Below are positions 1-11,116 of a DNA stretch of 64,000 nt, one piece after another; position 1 is the stretch's first letter; the number at the start of each line of letters is the position of its first letter. Below the pieces are notes generated by a model. The model made no database searches, was not told where the DNA came from, and saw nothing but the letters and a program-made list of their open reading frames with translations. The translations under genes and the position numbers were made by a program. The stretch is from the NCBI RefSeq assembly GCF_000153105.1, contig NZ_CH672377.1, positions 1,520,405 through 1,584,404 of the forward strand, given 5' to 3'. Origin of the DNA: Blastopirellula marina DSM 3645. GTDB lineage: Bacteria; Planctomycetota; Planctomycetia; Pirellulales; Pirellulaceae.

Positions 1-1257
1 CACGGGGTGATTCTGAATCACCGATTCCAAGATATCCCATACTTCTTCGTCCTTCCGCTCGAGCATCTTCTTCGCGCTCTTGATCGTGTCGGCGTGACCG
101 AGCACTTTCAGCTTGCGGATGATGAACGGTTGATACAGCTCCAGCGCGATCTTTTTGGGTAGGCCGCATTGGTGCAGCTTCATGCGCGGACCGACCACGA
201 TCACGCTACGAGCCGAGTAATCGACGCGCTTACCGAGCAGGTTTTCGCGGAAACGACCCTGCTTGCCCTTGATCATGTCGGTCAGCGACTTCAGCGGACG
301 ATTGCTGCTGCCGAGAACCGGACGCTTGCAACGGTTGTTGTCAAACAACGCGTCAACCGATTGCTGCAGCATTCGCTTTTCGTTGCGAATAATGACTTCC
401 GGCGCGTTCAGATCGACCAGCTTCCGCAAACGGTTGTTGCGGTTGATGATGCGGCGGTAGAGATCGTTCAAGTCGCTGGTTGCGAAGTTTCCCGAATCGA
501 GCAGCACCAACGGACGCAAGTCCGGCGGAATGACCGGAATAACGTCGAGCACCATCCATTCCGGCTTGTTGTCGCTGTCGCGAATCGACTCGACAATCTT
601 CAGCCGGTTGGTCAGGTCTTTTTTCTTCTGCTTTGAACCGGTCTCCTGCATATCTTTGCGGAGATCGATCGACAGCTGCACCAAATCGAGCGAACCCAGC
701 AGTTTGCGAACCGCTTCGGCGCCCATGTCGGCTTCGAACGACCCTTCGCCGTATTGCTCGCGAGCCTGACGGAACTCTTCTTCCGTCAGCGTCTGAAATT
801 TCGCTAGTTCGGTCGTGCCGGGATCGACGACGACGTAGTCTTGGAAGTAGATGACCTTTTCCAAGCTTGACGTCTTCATCGCCAGCAGGTTGCCCAACCG
901 GCTGGGCATCGCTTTGAAGAACCAGATGTGAACGATCGGCGCGGCCAATTCGATATGGCCCATGCGTTTGCGACGAACGCGGCTGTGCGTGATTTTCACG
1001 CCGCAACGATCGCAGATCATCCCCTTGTACTTCATGCCGCGGTACTTGCCGCATGAGCACTCCCAGTCCTTTTCCGGGCCGAAGATGCGTTCGCAAAATA
1101 GCCCGTCTTTTTCAGGACGGTAGGTGCGGTAATTGATCGTTTCCGGCTTCTTCACTTCGCCGAACGACCAACTGCGGATGTCGTGCGGCCGCGCCAGGCT
1201 GATCTTTACCGCGGTGTAGTCGTTAATCCGGTCATACGAGCCTTCGAGAATGCTCAT
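1..1257 (-). CDS. rpoC: DNA-directed RNA polymerase subunit beta' (partial)
   Basis: The first 419 codons of the beta' subunit of RNA polymerase; the rest lies beyond the left edge, so the catalytic NADFDGD loop is not seen. The reading starts [13 protein letters not shown] at 1257, with an AAGGAG ribosome site about 8 bases upstream. The N-terminal zinc ribbon is complete: CSC, twelve residues, then CDRC (around residues 68-85). Further on are the conserved switch/lid region around [18 protein letters not shown] and [16 protein letters not shown]. It follows rpoB by 100 bases on the same strand and is surely co-transcribed. Identification is from direct family recognition. Confidence 0.97.
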   Translation of the reverse strand, partial: MSILEGSYDRINDYTAVKISLARPHDIRSWSFGEVKKPETINYRTYRPEKDGLFCERIFGPEKDWECSCGKYRGMKYKGMICDRCGVKITHSRVRRKRMGHIELAAPIVHIWFFKAMPSRLGNLLAMKTSSLEKVIYFQDYVVVDPGTTELAKFQTLTEEEFRQAREQYGEGSFEADMGAEAVRKLLGSLDLVQLSIDLRKDMQETGSKQKKKDLTNRLKIVESIRDSDNKPEWMVLDVIPVIPPDLRPLVLLDSGNFATSDLNDLYRRIINRNNRLRKLVDLNAPEVIIRNEKRMLQQSVDALFDNNRCKRPVLGSSNRPLKSLTDMIKGKQGRFRENLLGKRVDYSARSVIVVGPRMKLHQCGLPKKIALELYQPFIIRKLKVLGHADTIKSAKKMLERKDEEVWDILESVIQNHPV

Positions 1258-1357
1258 GTGCCTGTGCTCCTTGATGTGATCGCCGTAAGCGGCGCTGGAT
1301 AATTCAGGGGAGGGGAGGCCGCTGCGGCGATTCGCAGCGGCCTTCGACCGGACGCCA

Positions 1358-4300
1358 TTACATGCGACGTTTTTCGAGCTGCATATTCAAACCGAGACCA
1401 CGAATTTCGTTGGTCAACACGTCAAAGCTGGCAGGCGTGCCGGCTTCCAAGGTGTTTTCGCCTTTGACCATTGCTTCGTAAATCTTGGTTCGCCCTTCGA
1501 CGTCGTCGCTCTTCACCGTCAGCAATTCCTGGAGGATGTAAGCGGCGCCATAAGCTTCGAGCGCCCAAACTTCCATTTCTCCAAAACGCTGACCGCCGAA
1601 GCGGGCCTTGCCGCCCAGCGGCTGCTGGGTAATGAGCGAGTATGGTCCCGTGCTGCGGGCATGCACTTTGTCGTCGACCAAGTGGTGCAGCTTCAACATA
1701 TAGATGTAGCCGACCGTGGTCTCTTGGTGCATCAGTTCCCCGGTACGGCCGTCTTTCAAACGAATCTTGCCGTGCCGCGGAAGTCCCGCCTCTTCCAAAC
1801 AGTTATTGATGTCTTCTTCCGAAGCTCCATCGAACACCGGAGTGATCGATTGGAAGCCGAGCTTGGCGCCAGCCCAACCCAAGTGGGTCTCGAGAATCTG
1901 ACCCACGTTCATACGGCTAGGCACGCCCAGCGGGTTAAGCATGATCTGAATCGGAGTTCCATCGGGCAAAAACGGCATGTCTTCGACCGGCAGGATCTTC
2001 GCGATCACACCCTTGTTACCGTGACGACCGGCCATCTTGTCGCCGACCGAAATGCAACGCTTGGTCGCGATGTAAACCTTGACCATTTGCAACACGCCGC
2101 TGCGAAGTTCATCACCCCGCTTCATGCTGTTGAGCACGCGGTCACGAACGTCCAACGCCGCTTCGACCAATGGCCAACTCGTAGCGTAGGCTTCGCGAAT
2201 TTGCTGAATCCGCTCGTCGCTGCGCAAGTGCTCCACGATCTTCTTCAGGCGGAACTGCTGAGCTTGTTCCGCGATGAATTTCGGATCCTGATCTTGCGTC
2301 AACGGCGTGCCGTCTTCATCGGTCAGGGTTTTTCCAAGGATCCTCTCGAACTCGACGATCATCGCCGCGAACGCTTCCGAAATCTTGGAGTTCCCTTCGG
2401 TTTCAACTTCCTTCAGCCGCTTTTCAAAGGCCTTGCGTTCGTCGTCCGACAGGCTCATCCGACGTGCGAACTTGTCGGTGTGGATCACGATCCCTTCGAT
2501 ACCGGAGGGAACTTCCAACGAGTCGTTCTTCACGTCTTCGCCCGCACGACCGAAAATCGCGTGCAGCAATTTCTCTTCCGGCGTCAGTTCGGTCTTCGAC
2601 TTTGGCGATACCTTACCGACCAGGATGTCGCCCGGTTTGACAAAGGTGCCGACCTGAACCACGCCTCCTTCGTCCAAGTTGCGAAGCATCTTTTCGCTGA
2701 CATTGGGGATATCGCGAGTGAAGTCTTCGCGGCCGAGTTTCGTTTCGCGAATCTCCACGTCGAATTCTTCAATGTGCAGCGACGTGTAAACGTCTTGCTT
2801 CACCAACTCTTCGCTGAGGATGATCGCGTCTTCGTAGTTGTAACCGTCGAATGACATAAAGCCGACCAACACGTTACGACCCAAAGCCAACTGGCCATTG
2901 TGCGTCGCGGCGCCGTCCGCCAACACCGTACCGACTTCGACCTCTTGGCCGACCGAGATGATCGGGCGTTGGTTTAAGCAAGTACGCTCATTGAGACCGA
3001 CAAATTTTCTCAATGTGTAGTTGTCAGTGCGGCCTTCGGTCGTCTTGATCACGATCCGTTCGGCGTCGACGTATTCAATCACGCCAGCACGTTTGGCCCG
3101 GATCATCATGCTCGAATTACGAGCGACTTCCGTTTCCAAGCCGGTGCAGACGATCGGCGGTTCCGCAATCAACAACGGCACCGCTTGGCGCTGCATGTTG
3201 GACCCCATGAGGGCGCGGTTCGCATCGTCGTGTTCCAGGAACGGGATCAAGCTCGCCGACACGCCGACCATCTGGCAAGGCGCCACGTCGATGTACTGGA
3301 CCGTCTTCGGTTCGACCAGGTCGAAGTCAGAACGGTAACGAGCAATGATCAAATCGCCCAGCAATTGCCCCTTCGCGTCGGTCGGGGTATCGGCCGGAGC
3401 CACATACGCATCCGACTCTTCGTCCGCACGCAGCCAAACGATTTCGTCGGCGATCTTGCCGTCGCGAATCACTCGGTAGGGCGTGATCAAAAAGCCGTAT
3501 TCATCCACCGCCGAATAAATCGCTAGGCTTGAGATCAAACCGATGTTCGTACCTTCCGGCGTTTCAATCGGGCAAATGCGACCATAGTGCGAAATATGAA
3601 CGTCGCGAACCTCAAAGCCGGCTCGCTTACGATTCAAACCGCCCGGGCCAAGAGCCGACAGACGACGTTCGTGCGTCAACATCGAGAGGGGATTGGTCTG
3701 ATCGACGACCTGCGACAATTCGCCGCGACCGAAGAAATACTCAATCGCCGCCGAGATCGACTTCGGGTTGATCAAGTTGCGAGGAGTCATGTCCTCCGCA
3801 TCCTTCAGGCTCATCCGCTCTTGGACGGTGCGGCGGAGCTTCAGGAAGCCCTTACGCAATTCGTCGCAAGCCAATTCGTCGATGGTCCGCAGACGACGAT
3901 TACCCAGGTGGTCAATATCGTCTTTGCGAGCCGTGCCGTCGCCGTCGAGAATCGACATGACGTATTTAATGGAGTTGATCAAGTCGCTCGGGCGAAGCGT
4001 CTGCTCCCCTTCGTTGACTTCGATCCCCAACTTCCGGTTCATACGGAAACGACCAACGCGACCCAAGCGGTAGCGGTTGTCGTCGTAGAACTTTTCGTCG
4101 AATAACGTCTTCGCTTTTTCCAGTTGCGGCGGGTTGCCCGGTCGCAGACGTTGGTAAATGCGAAGCAACGCTTCTTCGTGGCTGGAAGTGTTATCTTCGA
4201 TCAACGTGTTGAAGATGATCGGAATCTTCGGCGAGTCCATCACTTCGATCTCTTCGGTGATGCCTACCGAGCAGATCAATTCGGCCGTGTTACGGCTGAT

Positions 4301-5101
4301 CTTCTGGCCCGCCTCAACGATGATTTCGCCGCCGCGATCGCTGTCGATCGGGTAGACGATATCGTCGACGGCGATTTTGCCTTCGATCTTGGTGATGCTG
4401 CGTCCATCCTTCACGTGCACTTTGGTCGTGTCATAGAAGGCGCGAATCAAAGAGGCGTCATCACTTAGCTCGGGCGACATCGCTCGCAGCAAAGTGGTCG
4501 CAGCGAATTTCCCGCTTTGGTCGATGCGGACCGTGAACGAGTCTTTCTTCGTAATATTGATCTCAATCCAACTGCCGCGTTCCGGAATGATCCGGCAGCT
4601 GGGCAACCGACGATCCGAGGTCGTTTCGGCTTCTTCCACGAAGTCGACGCCGGGGCTGCGGTGCAATTGGCTCACCACGACGCGTTCGGCGCCGTTGATG
4701 ATGAATTCGCCGCCGCCAAGCATCACGGGCATGTCGCCCAAGTAGACTTCTTCCTCAATCGGCTCTTCCTTGTTCAGGCGAAGCCAAATGCGGAACGGGA
4801 GGCCGTAAGTCAAACGAAGTTGTTTGCACTCCTGCGGCGTATATCGCGGTTTACCGAGCTCATAACGGACGTAGTCCAATTGGACGGTTCCGTCATAGCT
4901 ATTAATCGGGAAGATCTCGCGCAGCACGCTTTCGATACCAATTTCAGGGTCTCTCGCGTCGGAATCTAATTCCTCCTGGAGAAACTTGGTATAGCTGTGT
5001 GTTTGAATTGTCGTGAGATCGGGGGGCGACATATAAATCGACCCGCTACCGAAACGACGAACTTCCGTAGTTTCAAGACGTCGCTTGTACGATGTAGCCA
5101 T
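1358..5101 (-). CDS. rpoB: DNA-directed RNA polymerase subunit beta
   Basis: Complete beta subunit of RNA polymerase, 1247 residues, ATG start. The rifampicin-pocket region is recognisable ([19 protein letters not shown], then [18 protein letters not shown] and [17 protein letters not shown]); most canonical contact residues, including the Asp, His and Ser positions, are retained. The C-terminal part has [20 protein letters not shown] and the clamp-anchoring tail ending in [11 protein letters not shown]. The length fits beta subunits without large lineage-specific insertions. It sits between rplL, 357 bases upstream, and rpoC, 100 bases downstream. Confidence 0.98.
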   Translation of the reverse strand: MATSYKRRLETTEVRRFGSGSIYMSPPDLTTIQTHSYTKFLQEELDSDARDPEIGIESVLREIFPINSYDGTVQLDYVRYELGKPRYTPQECKQLRLTYGLPFRIWLRLNKEEPIEEEVYLGDMPVMLGGGEFIINGAERVVVSQLHRSPGVDFVEEAETTSDRRLPSCRIIPERGSWIEINITKKDSFTVRIDQSGKFAATTLLRAMSPELSDDASLIRAFYDTTKVHVKDGRSITKIEGKIAVDDIVYPIDSDRGGEIIVEAGQKISRNTAELICSVGITEEIEVMDSPKIPIIFNTLIEDNTSSHEEALLRIYQRLRPGNPPQLEKAKTLFDEKFYDDNRYRLGRVGRFRMNRKLGIEVNEGEQTLRPSDLINSIKYVMSILDGDGTARKDDIDHLGNRRLRTIDELACDELRKGFLKLRRTVQERMSLKDAEDMTPRNLINPKSISAAIEYFFGRGELSQVVDQTNPLSMLTHERRLSALGPGGLNRKRAGFEVRDVHISHYGRICPIETPEGTNIGLISSLAIYSAVDEYGFLITPYRVIRDGKIADEIVWLRADEESDAYVAPADTPTDAKGQLLGDLIIARYRSDFDLVEPKTVQYIDVAPCQMVGVSASLIPFLEHDDANRALMGSNMQRQAVPLLIAEPPIVCTGLETEVARNSSMMIRAKRAGVIEYVDAERIVIKTTEGRTDNYTLRKFVGLNERTCLNQRPIISVGQEVEVGTVLADGAATHNGQLALGRNVLVGFMSFDGYNYEDAIILSEELVKQDVYTSLHIEEFDVEIRETKLGREDFTRDIPNVSEKMLRNLDEGGVVQVGTFVKPGDILVGKVSPKSKTELTPEEKLLHAIFGRAGEDVKNDSLEVPSGIEGIVIHTDKFARRMSLSDDERKAFEKRLKEVETEGNSKISEAFAAMIVEFERILGKTLTDEDGTPLTQDQDPKFIAEQAQQFRLKKIVEHLRSDERIQQIREAYATSWPLVEAALDVRDRVLNSMKRGDELRSGVLQMVKVYIATKRCISVGDKMAGRHGNKGVIAKILPVEDMPFLPDGTPIQIMLNPLGVPSRMNVGQILETHLGWAGAKLGFQSITPVFDGASEEDINNCLEEAGLPRHGKIRLKDGRTGELMHQETTVGYIYMLKLHHLVDDKVHARSTGPYSLITQQPLGGKARFGGQRFGEMEVWALEAYGAAYILQELLTVKSDDVEGRTKIYEAMVKGENTLEAGTPASFDVLTNEIRGLGLNMQLEKRRM

Positions 5102-5458
5102 AGGACGCTGCTACTCCTGGGCAAGTTCGGAGATCGAACGACTGCGCTGCTAGCAGTACATCGCGCAGAGAAGAATCCCTGGCGACAGACGTGCGAGCGA
5201 GCAAAGGGGGAGTGAAAGACGCACGCGTGGACAAGAATTACCCCGTGGGCGGAACGTAGTCCCTTCTTGGGATATCGCCCCCTCCCTGCCGTTCACTGCG
5301 CGCACCACTCCCTGGGAATCGTCCATGCGCAGGAGAAAAGTAGAGAAACCGGTTAAATTCAAGACCACACCTCGCGACGTCGCCTCTTAGTATACGGGAG
5401 GCGACGTCGAAGTGAATACAGGTAATCCGTGAAATCGATTCGAGAAGTCGGAATCCGA
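5102..5458. other. rplL-rpoB intergenic region
   Basis: 357 bases between the ribosomal-protein genes and rpoB, read on the minus strand as mRNA leader or spacer. No credible coding sequence is present; the short reading frames lack family features. It contains a perfect 12-bp inverted repeat (separate entry). In enterobacteria the equivalent gap carries an attenuator and an RNase III site; a similar role here is only an inference from position. Confidence 0.6.
5375..5409 (-). promoter_or_regulatory. Perfect 12-bp hairpin between rplL and rpoB
   Basis: Arms at 5375-5386 and 5398-5409 (CGACGTCGCCTC and its exact complement) flank an 11-base loop. In the direction of transcription no run of T follows, so it is not a classical intrinsic terminator. 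An attenuator or an RNA-processing hairpin controlling the ratio of L12 to polymerase is plausible by analogy with the E. coli rplL-rpoB gap, but this is inference. Confidence 0.55.
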
Positions 5459-5866
5459 CTACTTGATCTCGACTTCGGCTCCTGCGTCGGTCAGTTCGGC
5501 CTTGACCTTTTCGGCGTCTTCTTTCGACACGCCTTCTTTGACCTTGCTCGGAACGCCTTCGGTCAATTCCTTGGCTTCCTTCAGACCCAAGCCGGTGATG
5601 CTGCGGATGGCTTTAATCACCGAGATCTTGTTTCCGCCGAAGCTGGTCATGACGACGTCGAATTCGGTCTGAACCGCGGCTTCTTCAGCCGGGCCAGCAG
5701 CCGGACCGGCCATCATCACGCCGCCGCCAGCGGCAGCTTCGATACCGTGGGCGTCTTTCAGGTAGTCGCCCAATTCGACCGCTTGCTTCAGGGTCAAAGT
5801 GGCGATCTTGTCGCCGAGGGTCTTCAGTTCTTCCGAAATTTCGATCGTGGCAGTTTCTTCGGACAT
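5459..5866 (-). CDS. rplL: 50S ribosomal protein L7/L12
   Basis: Stalk protein that recruits translation factors to the ribosome, 135 residues. The N-terminal dimerisation helices (about 1-35) are followed by a short Ala/Gly/Met-rich hinge (about 42-65) and the globular factor-binding domain ([20 protein letters not shown], then [15 protein letters not shown]). ATG start with AAAGGA about 12 bases upstream. It lies 121 bases after rplJ. Length and sequence are ordinary for the family. Confidence 0.97.
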   Translation of the reverse strand: MSEETATIEISEELKTLGDKIATLTLKQAVELGDYLKDAHGIEAAAGGGVMMAGPAAGPAEEAAVQTEFDVVMTSFGGNKISVIKAIRSITGLGLKEAKELTEGVPSKVKEGVSKEDAEKVKAELTDAGAEVEIK

Positions 5867-5987
5867 CTTCGTGTCGATCCTTTCTCATCAAGCGCCCAGC
5901 CAAGGCCAGGCATAAAAATCTATATGTTTATTTCGTAACGGGTTTGGCGTAACAGCCGTGTGCGGACAGTTGGTCGTGAGCGACGAA

Positions 5988-6512
5988 TTATTCGTCGTCT
6001 CCTTCGCCCAACTTTTTGATCTGACTCGCGAGCTTCGCTCCCGGGCCCTTGAGCAGGGCGCCGAGGTTGCGACCCGGACCAAGAATCTGGCCGACCAACA
6101 GGCTGAGTTGCTCAGCACGATTGGGCCATTTGCTGACTTCCACCAGCTTTTCTGCCGACAGAGCCTCGCCGTCCATCACGCCGCCTTTGGCGGTGAATTT
6201 CGGCATCTTCTTGTCTTCGTGCAGCTTGACGATCTCTTTCGCCAGGTCGACGATATCCTCGCCGCCCCAGACGATCGCGGCGCTGCCTTCGATGTCGGAG
6301 AAGGCCGGGCCGAGCGACGTGCCTTCACAGGCGCGACGGGCCAGCGTCTTCTTCACCACCAACAGGTTAATGTTGCGGCTGCGGAAGCTGCGACGAACGG
6401 CGACGGTCGAGTTCGCATCGAGACCGGCGACGTCAACCACCAAGAGATCGTTCACCCCGTCAAGGCGTTGCGAAATCTCTTTCGTCATCAACTCTTTTAC
6501 GAATTTGCTCAT
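5988..6512 (-). CDS. rplJ: 50S ribosomal protein L10
   Basis: L10, the base of the ribosomal stalk that carries the L12 dimers, 174 residues. The N-terminal domain shows the usual LMTKEISQRLDGVNDLLVVD and FRSRNINLLVVKKTLARRA patterns; the C-terminal helix that binds L12 is charged and ends KKLGEGDDE. ATG start. In bacteria L10 bound to L12 commonly represses its own mRNA; the 55-base gap to rplA is short for a leader of that kind, and I see no clear fold there. Confidence 0.96.
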   Translation of the reverse strand: MSKFVKELMTKEISQRLDGVNDLLVVDVAGLDANSTVAVRRSFRSRNINLLVVKKTLARRACEGTSLGPAFSDIEGSAAIVWGGEDIVDLAKEIVKLHEDKKMPKFTAKGGVMDGEALSAEKLVEVSKWPNRAEQLSLLVGQILGPGRNLGALLKGPGAKLASQIKKLGEGDDE

Positions 6513-6567
6513 AACTGTTCTGCTTTAAGATATATCCGCAACGGACGGACGCTTGGATTGATTTGGC

Positions 6568-7245
6568 CTACAGGGAGACGCGAACGCCGGGGCTCATCGT
6601 CCCTGCGATCGCGATGCTCTTCACATAAATGCCTTTCGCGGCGGCGGGCTTCATGCTGAGGATTTGATTCGTGAAGGCGCGAATATTTTCGATCAGCTTC
6701 TCTTGATCGAAGCTCATCTTGCCGACGACCGCGTGCACAATGCCGGTGGAGTCGTTGCGGAATTCGACCTTACCTGCTTTGTATTCTTTAACCACGCGAG
6801 CCACATCCGGGGTAACCGTGCCGGCACGAGGCGAAGGCATCAGACCACGCGGACCGAGCACCCGACCCAACGGACCAACCAGCCCCATCATGTCGGGCGT
6901 CGCAATACAAGCGTCGAAATCGAGCCAGCCATCTTTGATCTTCTTGGCGAGGTCTTCCGCGCCAACCGAGTCAGCGCCCGCTTCTTCGGCCAAGCGGACA
7001 TTGTCACCCTTGGCGAAGACGACGACCCGCAACTCTTTGCCGATACCATGCGGCAGCACGATCGCGCCGCGGACCAGTTGGTCGGCCTGCTTCGGGTCAA
7101 TGCCCAAACGCATGGCGCAGTCGACGGTCTGATCAAACTTGGTGGTGTTGTAACCCTTCAAGATCTCCACTGCCTTTTCGAGCGGCAGAGAATCTTCCGT
7201 GGCCTTGGCGGCTAGGGCGCGATATCGCTTGGAATGCTTTACCAT
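6568..7245 (-). CDS. rplA: 50S ribosomal protein L1
   Basis: L1 of the mobile ribosomal stalk, 225 residues, ATG start. Hallmarks seen are [18 protein letters not shown] near the N-terminus, [20 protein letters not shown] in the middle, and the C-terminal [14 protein letters not shown]. It follows rplK by about 70 bases in the usual rplKA order. In many bacteria L1 represses translation of the L11-L1 mRNA; nothing in the sequence confirms or denies this here. Confidence 0.97.
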   Translation of the reverse strand: MVKHSKRYRALAAKATEDSLPLEKAVEILKGYNTTKFDQTVDCAMRLGIDPKQADQLVRGAIVLPHGIGKELRVVVFAKGDNVRLAEEAGADSVGAEDLAKKIKDGWLDFDACIATPDMMGLVGPLGRVLGPRGLMPSPRAGTVTPDVARVVKEYKAGKVEFRNDSTGIVHAVVGKMSFDQEKLIENIRAFTNQILSMKPAAAKGIYVKSIAIAGTMSPGVRVSL

Positions 7246-7316
7246 CGTCGGACTCTTTGTTCTTCTGTGCGTGGTCTTGTATCGGAGTGCTGCGCGGGAC
7301 GTAATCGCCCGACCGC

Positions 7317-7742
7317 CTATTCGGTAACTTCAATGCCCATGCTGCGAGCGGTGCCAGTGATCATCCGGCGAGCATGCTCCAGGTCGCTGGCGTTCAGGTC
7401 GTCCATCTTCTGCTTGCAGATTTCGTCAACCTGCTCGATCGAAACCTTGCCGACCTTGTCGACATGCGGACGACCAGCGCCGCTTGCGATACCGGCGGCC
7501 TGCTTCAACAACGCGGCGGCAGGGGGACTCTTGCAAATGAATTCAAAGGTGCGGTCGTTGTAAACGCTCACGACGACCGGAATCGGCATGCCGTTGAATT
7601 CCTTGGTCTTGTCGTTGAACTGCGTAACGAACTGACCCAGGTTCACGCCGAACTTACCGAGCGACGTACCTACCGGAGGCGCCGGAGTAGCCTTGCCGCC
7701 GGGCACTTGAAATTTCGCTTTACCAACCAGTTCCTTCGCCAT
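7317..7742 (-). CDS. rplK: 50S ribosomal protein L11
   Basis: L11 of the GTPase-associated centre, 141 residues, ATG start. It shows [20 protein letters not shown] at the N-terminus, the methylation-site region, and the C-terminal rRNA-binding domain ([36 protein letters not shown]). Length is exactly that of typical L11. It precedes rplA and follows nusG on the same strand. Confidence 0.97.
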   Translation of the reverse strand: MAKELVGKAKFQVPGGKATPAPPVGTSLGKFGVNLGQFVTQFNDKTKEFNGMPIPVVVSVYNDRTFEFICKSPPAAALLKQAAGIASGAGRPHVDKVGKVSIEQVDEICKQKMDDLNASDLEHARRMITGTARSMGIEVTE

Positions 7743-7888
7743 GTCTCTTTTCCTCGGCGGCGAACGTTCAGTTCACCGTGGATTGCTGAATTACTTGGGT
7801 ATTCGGTGGGCCGAAAACGACATCCGATCGGTCGCACTCAGGCGACGCAACCGACTGCGGCAATCGACAGGCCGACGACTCGCAATGG

Positions 7889-8773
7889 TTACACCGGCTC
7901 CATTTGCCAGTGTTCCATCTCGACCGGAGTCGTCCGACCGAAGATGTTGATCATGACCGTCACGCGGCCATTGGTTTCGTCGATTCCTTCGACATCCCCT
8001 TCGAAGTTCTCGAAGGTTCCTTCGGTGATGCGAACATGGTCCCCCAACTTGAAACGGATGTTGGTCTTGACCGGCTCTTCACCCGTTTCTTCGTCTTCAA
8101 CCTTCTTCGTGATTCTCTCGACTTCGTGCGCCAGCATCGGAGTCGGTCGTCCTGCGGCGCCAGTGAAGTCGCCGATCCCGCCCGTCTCACGCACCAAAAA
8201 CCAGGTATCATCGTTGATCGCCATGTGGACGACGATATACCCTGGATAGAGCTTACGCTTGGTGATCTTTTTCTTACCGTTTTTGAACTCGACGATGTCC
8301 TCGGTCGGAACCATGACCTCGTCAAAGTACGCTTCTAGCCCGGCCATTTTGACGCGACGCCAAAGGTTCGCGCAAATCGACTTCTCGCGATTGCTCTGCA
8401 CCTTCAGGATGTACCAATCCATCTCGCCGACTTCGACAGGAGCTTCTTCCTCCTCCTCAATCAGTTCGAGCGGACCGCGGTTGCGTCCCTTCTTCGGACG
8501 AGCCGGTTTCGGCGATTCCTCGGCGACAACTTCCTCTGTCGACTCCGCGCCAACAACCGCTTCGGCCATTTCGGCCTCGGGCTCCGTCGCTTCGACTTCC
8601 GGTTCCGCAGTTTCGGCGTCGGGGGCGACGGCTTGTTCCGCTTCGGCCGGCGATTCGGTTGACTGCGATTCAAGCTGCGGCGCGTCGGACGACTCTGCCG
8701 CTTCCGGCGCAGCGCCTTCGGCGGTCACGTCCTCAGCAGACAATTCGTTTTCGTTTTTCGACTCGTTATCCAC
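7889..8773 (-). CDS. nusG: Transcription termination/antitermination protein NusG with long acidic N-terminus
   Basis: NusG travels with RNA polymerase and couples it to Rho or to the ribosome. At 294 residues it is far longer than the usual 175-185. Residues 1 to about 117 are a low-complexity acidic tail rich in Glu, Ala, Pro and Ser with a short basic patch (RPKKGRNRG). The NGN domain starts at MDWYILKVQSNREKS, and the C-terminal KOW domain is clear (FKLGDHVRITEGTFENFEG to GRTTPVEMEHWQMEPV). The start is GTG at 8773, directly after an AGGGATTAGG stretch. A NusG this shape is known in planctomycetes; the tail's role is unknown. Confidence 0.95.
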   Translation of the reverse strand: MDNESKNENELSAEDVTAEGAAPEAAESSDAPQLESQSTESPAEAEQAVAPDAETAEPEVEATEPEAEMAEAVVGAESTEEVVAEESPKPARPKKGRNRGPLELIEEEEEAPVEVGEMDWYILKVQSNREKSICANLWRRVKMAGLEAYFDEVMVPTEDIVEFKNGKKKITKRKLYPGYIVVHMAINDDTWFLVRETGGIGDFTGAAGRPTPMLAHEVERITKKVEDEETGEEPVKTNIRFKLGDHVRITEGTFENFEGDVEGIDETNGRVTVMINIFGRTTPVEMEHWQMEPV

Positions 8774-8800
8774 AACCTAATCCCTTGGCCAATCGCCACA

Positions 8801-9256
8801 CTAATTGAATGCGTATCGCAGGATATCGATCCATCTTTTCAGCACAAACTGCCAAAATACGTCGTACGCAAACAGCACGGCCGCCAAAGCGAACACAAAC
8901 AGGATCACGACGGCGCTGGCCCGAATCAACTCAGCCCGTGAGGGCCAAGACACTTTATTCATTTCCGCTTCGACCGCGATCAAAAAATCGGCGAACACCG
9001 GCCAATTGATCATGCGGTAAGCGACCCAAAACCCGACGATCAGTAACGCAGCCGGAACGCCGACCTGAATCCAACGATCCTGGCCTTGGTTCCGAAATAC
9101 GTCGAATAACTGCCATGCTGCAACGCCGACCAACGCCCAAAGTGCGAGCATTGTCGCCTGCCGAGCGGTTCGACCTTGCGAACGCTTATAGCGTCCGGTC
9201 TGCGCCAACTCTTGGACGAAGTTTCCGGCTGTAGCGGCGGCTCTCTCTTTTGCCAT
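8801..9256 (-). CDS. secE: Preprotein translocase subunit SecE
   Basis: SecE clamps the SecY channel in the inner membrane. The 151-residue protein has two extra N-terminal membrane segments (about 35-52 and 65-85) before the conserved core AEMNKVSWPSRAELIRASAV and the last membrane helix. Three-helix SecE proteins are known from enterobacteria; most bacteria have one helix. It is 27 bases upstream of nusG, the universal secE-nusG order. ATG start. Confidence 0.94.
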   Translation of the reverse strand: MAKERAAATAGNFVQELAQTGRYKRSQGRTARQATMLALWALVGVAAWQLFDVFRNQGQDRWIQVGVPAALLIVGFWVAYRMINWPVFADFLIAVEAEMNKVSWPSRAELIRASAVVILFVFALAAVLFAYDVFWQFVLKRWIDILRYAFN

Positions 9257-9366
9257 CGCTGCGTGACTTTCTTCCTAAAACGTCGCTGGCCGAGCCATAG
9301 ACGATGACTTAATTTACGGAACGACGAATCGATCAAAGGCGAAGGCCCCAAATCAACCGACGAAAG

Positions 9367-9439
9367 CAGGGGCGGAGGGAATCGAACTCTCAACCTCTGG
9401 TTTTGGAGACCAGCGCTCTGCCAATTGAGCTACGCCCCT
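9367..9439 (-). tRNA. tRNA-Trp (anticodon CCA)
   Basis: Read on the minus strand, the acceptor arms AGGGGCG and CGCCCCT pair perfectly, the T-arm has GTTCGATTC, and the anticodon stem CTGGT/ACCAG encloses the loop CTCCAAA with anticodon CCA. The 3' CCA is not encoded. It lies between tuf and secE, a common bacterial arrangement. Confidence 0.97.
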
Positions 9440-9501
9440 AAATTACGGACGCCCGACCCATGTTTTCGGGCCGGGCGCCGCAAAATTTTTACTCAACGCC
9501 G

Positions 9502-10698
9502 TTAGGCGATAATCTTCGTCACAACGCCCGAACCCACGGTACGGCCGCCTTCGCGAATCGCGAAGCGAACGCCGTCATCCATCGCGATCGGCTTGTGCAA
9601 TTCGACTTCAATGCGAACATTGTCGCCTGGCATGCACATTTCGGCGCCGATCAGGTTGGCGGTTCCGGTCACGTCAGTCGTGCGGAAGTAAAACTGCGGA
9701 CGATAGCCGGAGAAGAACGGCGTGTGACGGCCCCCTTCTTCCTTCGACAAGCAGTAAATTTCCGCTTCAAACTTGGTGTGCGGGGTGATCGTACCCGGCT
9801 TGGCGAGCACCTGGCCGCGCGAAATATCTTCACGCTTGACGCCGCGGAGCAAGCAGCCGACGTTGTCGCCCGCATAACCCTCTTGCAGGATCTTGTTGAA
9901 CATTTCGATACCGGTGACCGTGGTCTTGGTCGGGGCATCGTTCAAACCGATGATCAGCACTTCTTCGCCGACCTTCACCACGCCGCGCTCAATACGTCCG
10001 GTGGCGACCGTTCCACGACCTTCGATCGAGAACACGTCTTCGATCGCCATCAGGAACGGCTTGTCAGCTTCGCGAGTCGGCTCCGGAATGTAAGTATCCA
10101 GCGCTTCCATCAACTCAGTGATGCACTTGCTGGCTTCCGGATCGGCCGGATTGTTGTAGGCCGGCAGCGAGGCGCCGCGGATAACCGGGCAATCGTCGCC
10201 AGGAAATTCGTACTTGCTGAGCAGTTCACGAACTTCCAGCTCAACCAGGTCCAACAACTCTTCATCGTCGACCAGGTCGCACTTGTTCAGGAAGACGCAA
10301 ACGTACGGCACGCCAACCTGACGAGCCAACAGAACGTGCTCCTTCGTCTGCGGCATCGGACCGTCAGCAGCCGACACAACCAAAATCGCTCCGTCCATCT
10401 GGGCGGCGCCGGTGATCATGTTCTTCACGAAGTCCGCGTGGCCCGGGCAGTCAATGTGGGCGTAGTGACGGTTCGGGGTTTCATATTCGACGTGCGCGAC
10501 CGCAATGGTCACCGTCTTGGTCGCGTCGCGAACCGTACCGCCCTTGGCGATTTCGGAATACGCTTTGTTCTTCGCCAAACCCTTGGCCGCCTGAACGGCG
10601 AGGATAGCGCCGGTCGTGGTGGTTTTGCCATGGTCAATGTGGCCGATGGTGCCGACATTGACGTGCGGCTTAGTTCTTTGAAATACGTCCTTGGCCAT
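9502..10698 (-). CDS. tuf: Elongation factor Tu
   Basis: GTPase that brings aminoacyl-tRNA to the ribosome, 398 residues. The G1 motif GHIDHGKTT, the G3 motif [12 protein letters not shown] (G4) and domains 2 and 3 up to [11 protein letters not shown] are all present. The start is set at ATG 10698 ([20 protein letters not shown]), which matches the family; an in-frame extension to 10761 adds 21 residues without similarity to the family. It lies between tRNA-Thr and tRNA-Trp. Confidence 0.97.
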   Translation of the reverse strand: MAKDVFQRTKPHVNVGTIGHIDHGKTTTTGAILAVQAAKGLAKNKAYSEIAKGGTVRDATKTVTIAVAHVEYETPNRHYAHIDCPGHADFVKNMITGAAQMDGAILVVSAADGPMPQTKEHVLLARQVGVPYVCVFLNKCDLVDDEELLDLVELEVRELLSKYEFPGDDCPVIRGASLPAYNNPADPEASKCITELMEALDTYIPEPTREADKPFLMAIEDVFSIEGRGTVATGRIERGVVKVGEEVLIIGLNDAPTKTTVTGIEMFNKILQEGYAGDNVGCLLRGVKREDISRGQVLAKPGTITPHTKFEAEIYCLSKEEGGRHTPFFSGYRPQFYFRTTDVTGTANLIGAEMCMPGDNVRIEVELHKPIAMDDGVRFAIREGGRTVGSGVVTKIIA

Positions 10699-10770
10699 GT
10701 TCTTTGTCTTTCGTAATCCCCACTGAATCAGTGCAAACTTGGAGCAAGCGGAAATAAACAACTAGCGAAG

Positions 10771-10842
<72 letters not shown>

Positions 10843-10926
10843 GACATACGCGGAGTGCGCATGATCGCCACAGGTTTTCCAGAGAGAACTACGCGTCCTC
10901 TCTGAACTGCGGCTAAGCGCCGCCCA

Positions 10927-10997
10927 AGCGGGTGAAGGGAATCGAACCCTCGTCTTCAGCTTGGAAGGCTGTTGCTCTACCATTGAGCTACACCCGC
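10927..10997 (-). tRNA. tRNA-Gly (anticodon UCC)
   Basis: Acceptor arms GCGGGTG/CACCCGC pair perfectly; the anticodon loop CTTCCAA gives TCC; T-arm GTTCGATTC is present. The outermost pair of the anticodon stem is a mismatch (A-A). Part of the tRNA cluster before tuf. Confidence 0.95.
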
Positions 10998-11116
10998 ACT
11001 CATCTCGCAACGATACCCGTCGCCATCTTACGGCAGTCGAGATCGTCGCCATTCTCACCTTTTACAACCACATCACGCCAGCGGGCATAAGCCGTTTGAC
11101 GCTATTTTTTTGTAAG

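Noticed and set aside
353-1096. Minus-strand frame of 247 codons within rpoC
   Set aside because: It is out of phase with the clear beta' frame, which runs from 1257 through the left edge.
1661-2854. Plus-strand open frame of 397 codons opposite rpoB
   Set aside because: It is a shadow of the highly biased rpoB codons on the other strand; no ribosome site, no recognisable domain, and rpoB is certain.
8259-8780. Serine-rich plus-strand frame opposite the nusG tail
   Set aside because: Complement of the Glu/Ala repeats of the NusG N-terminus; low complexity explains the open frame.
9440-9501. Search for rpmG (ribosomal protein L33) between tuf and tRNA-Trp/secE, where many bacteria have it
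   Set aside because: The spaces of 62 and 110 bases are too small for a 50-codon gene and hold no matching frame.
9460-10716. Plus-strand open frame of 418 codons opposite tuf
   Set aside because: Mirror of the tuf reading frame; the His/Arg/Val-rich product has no family features.
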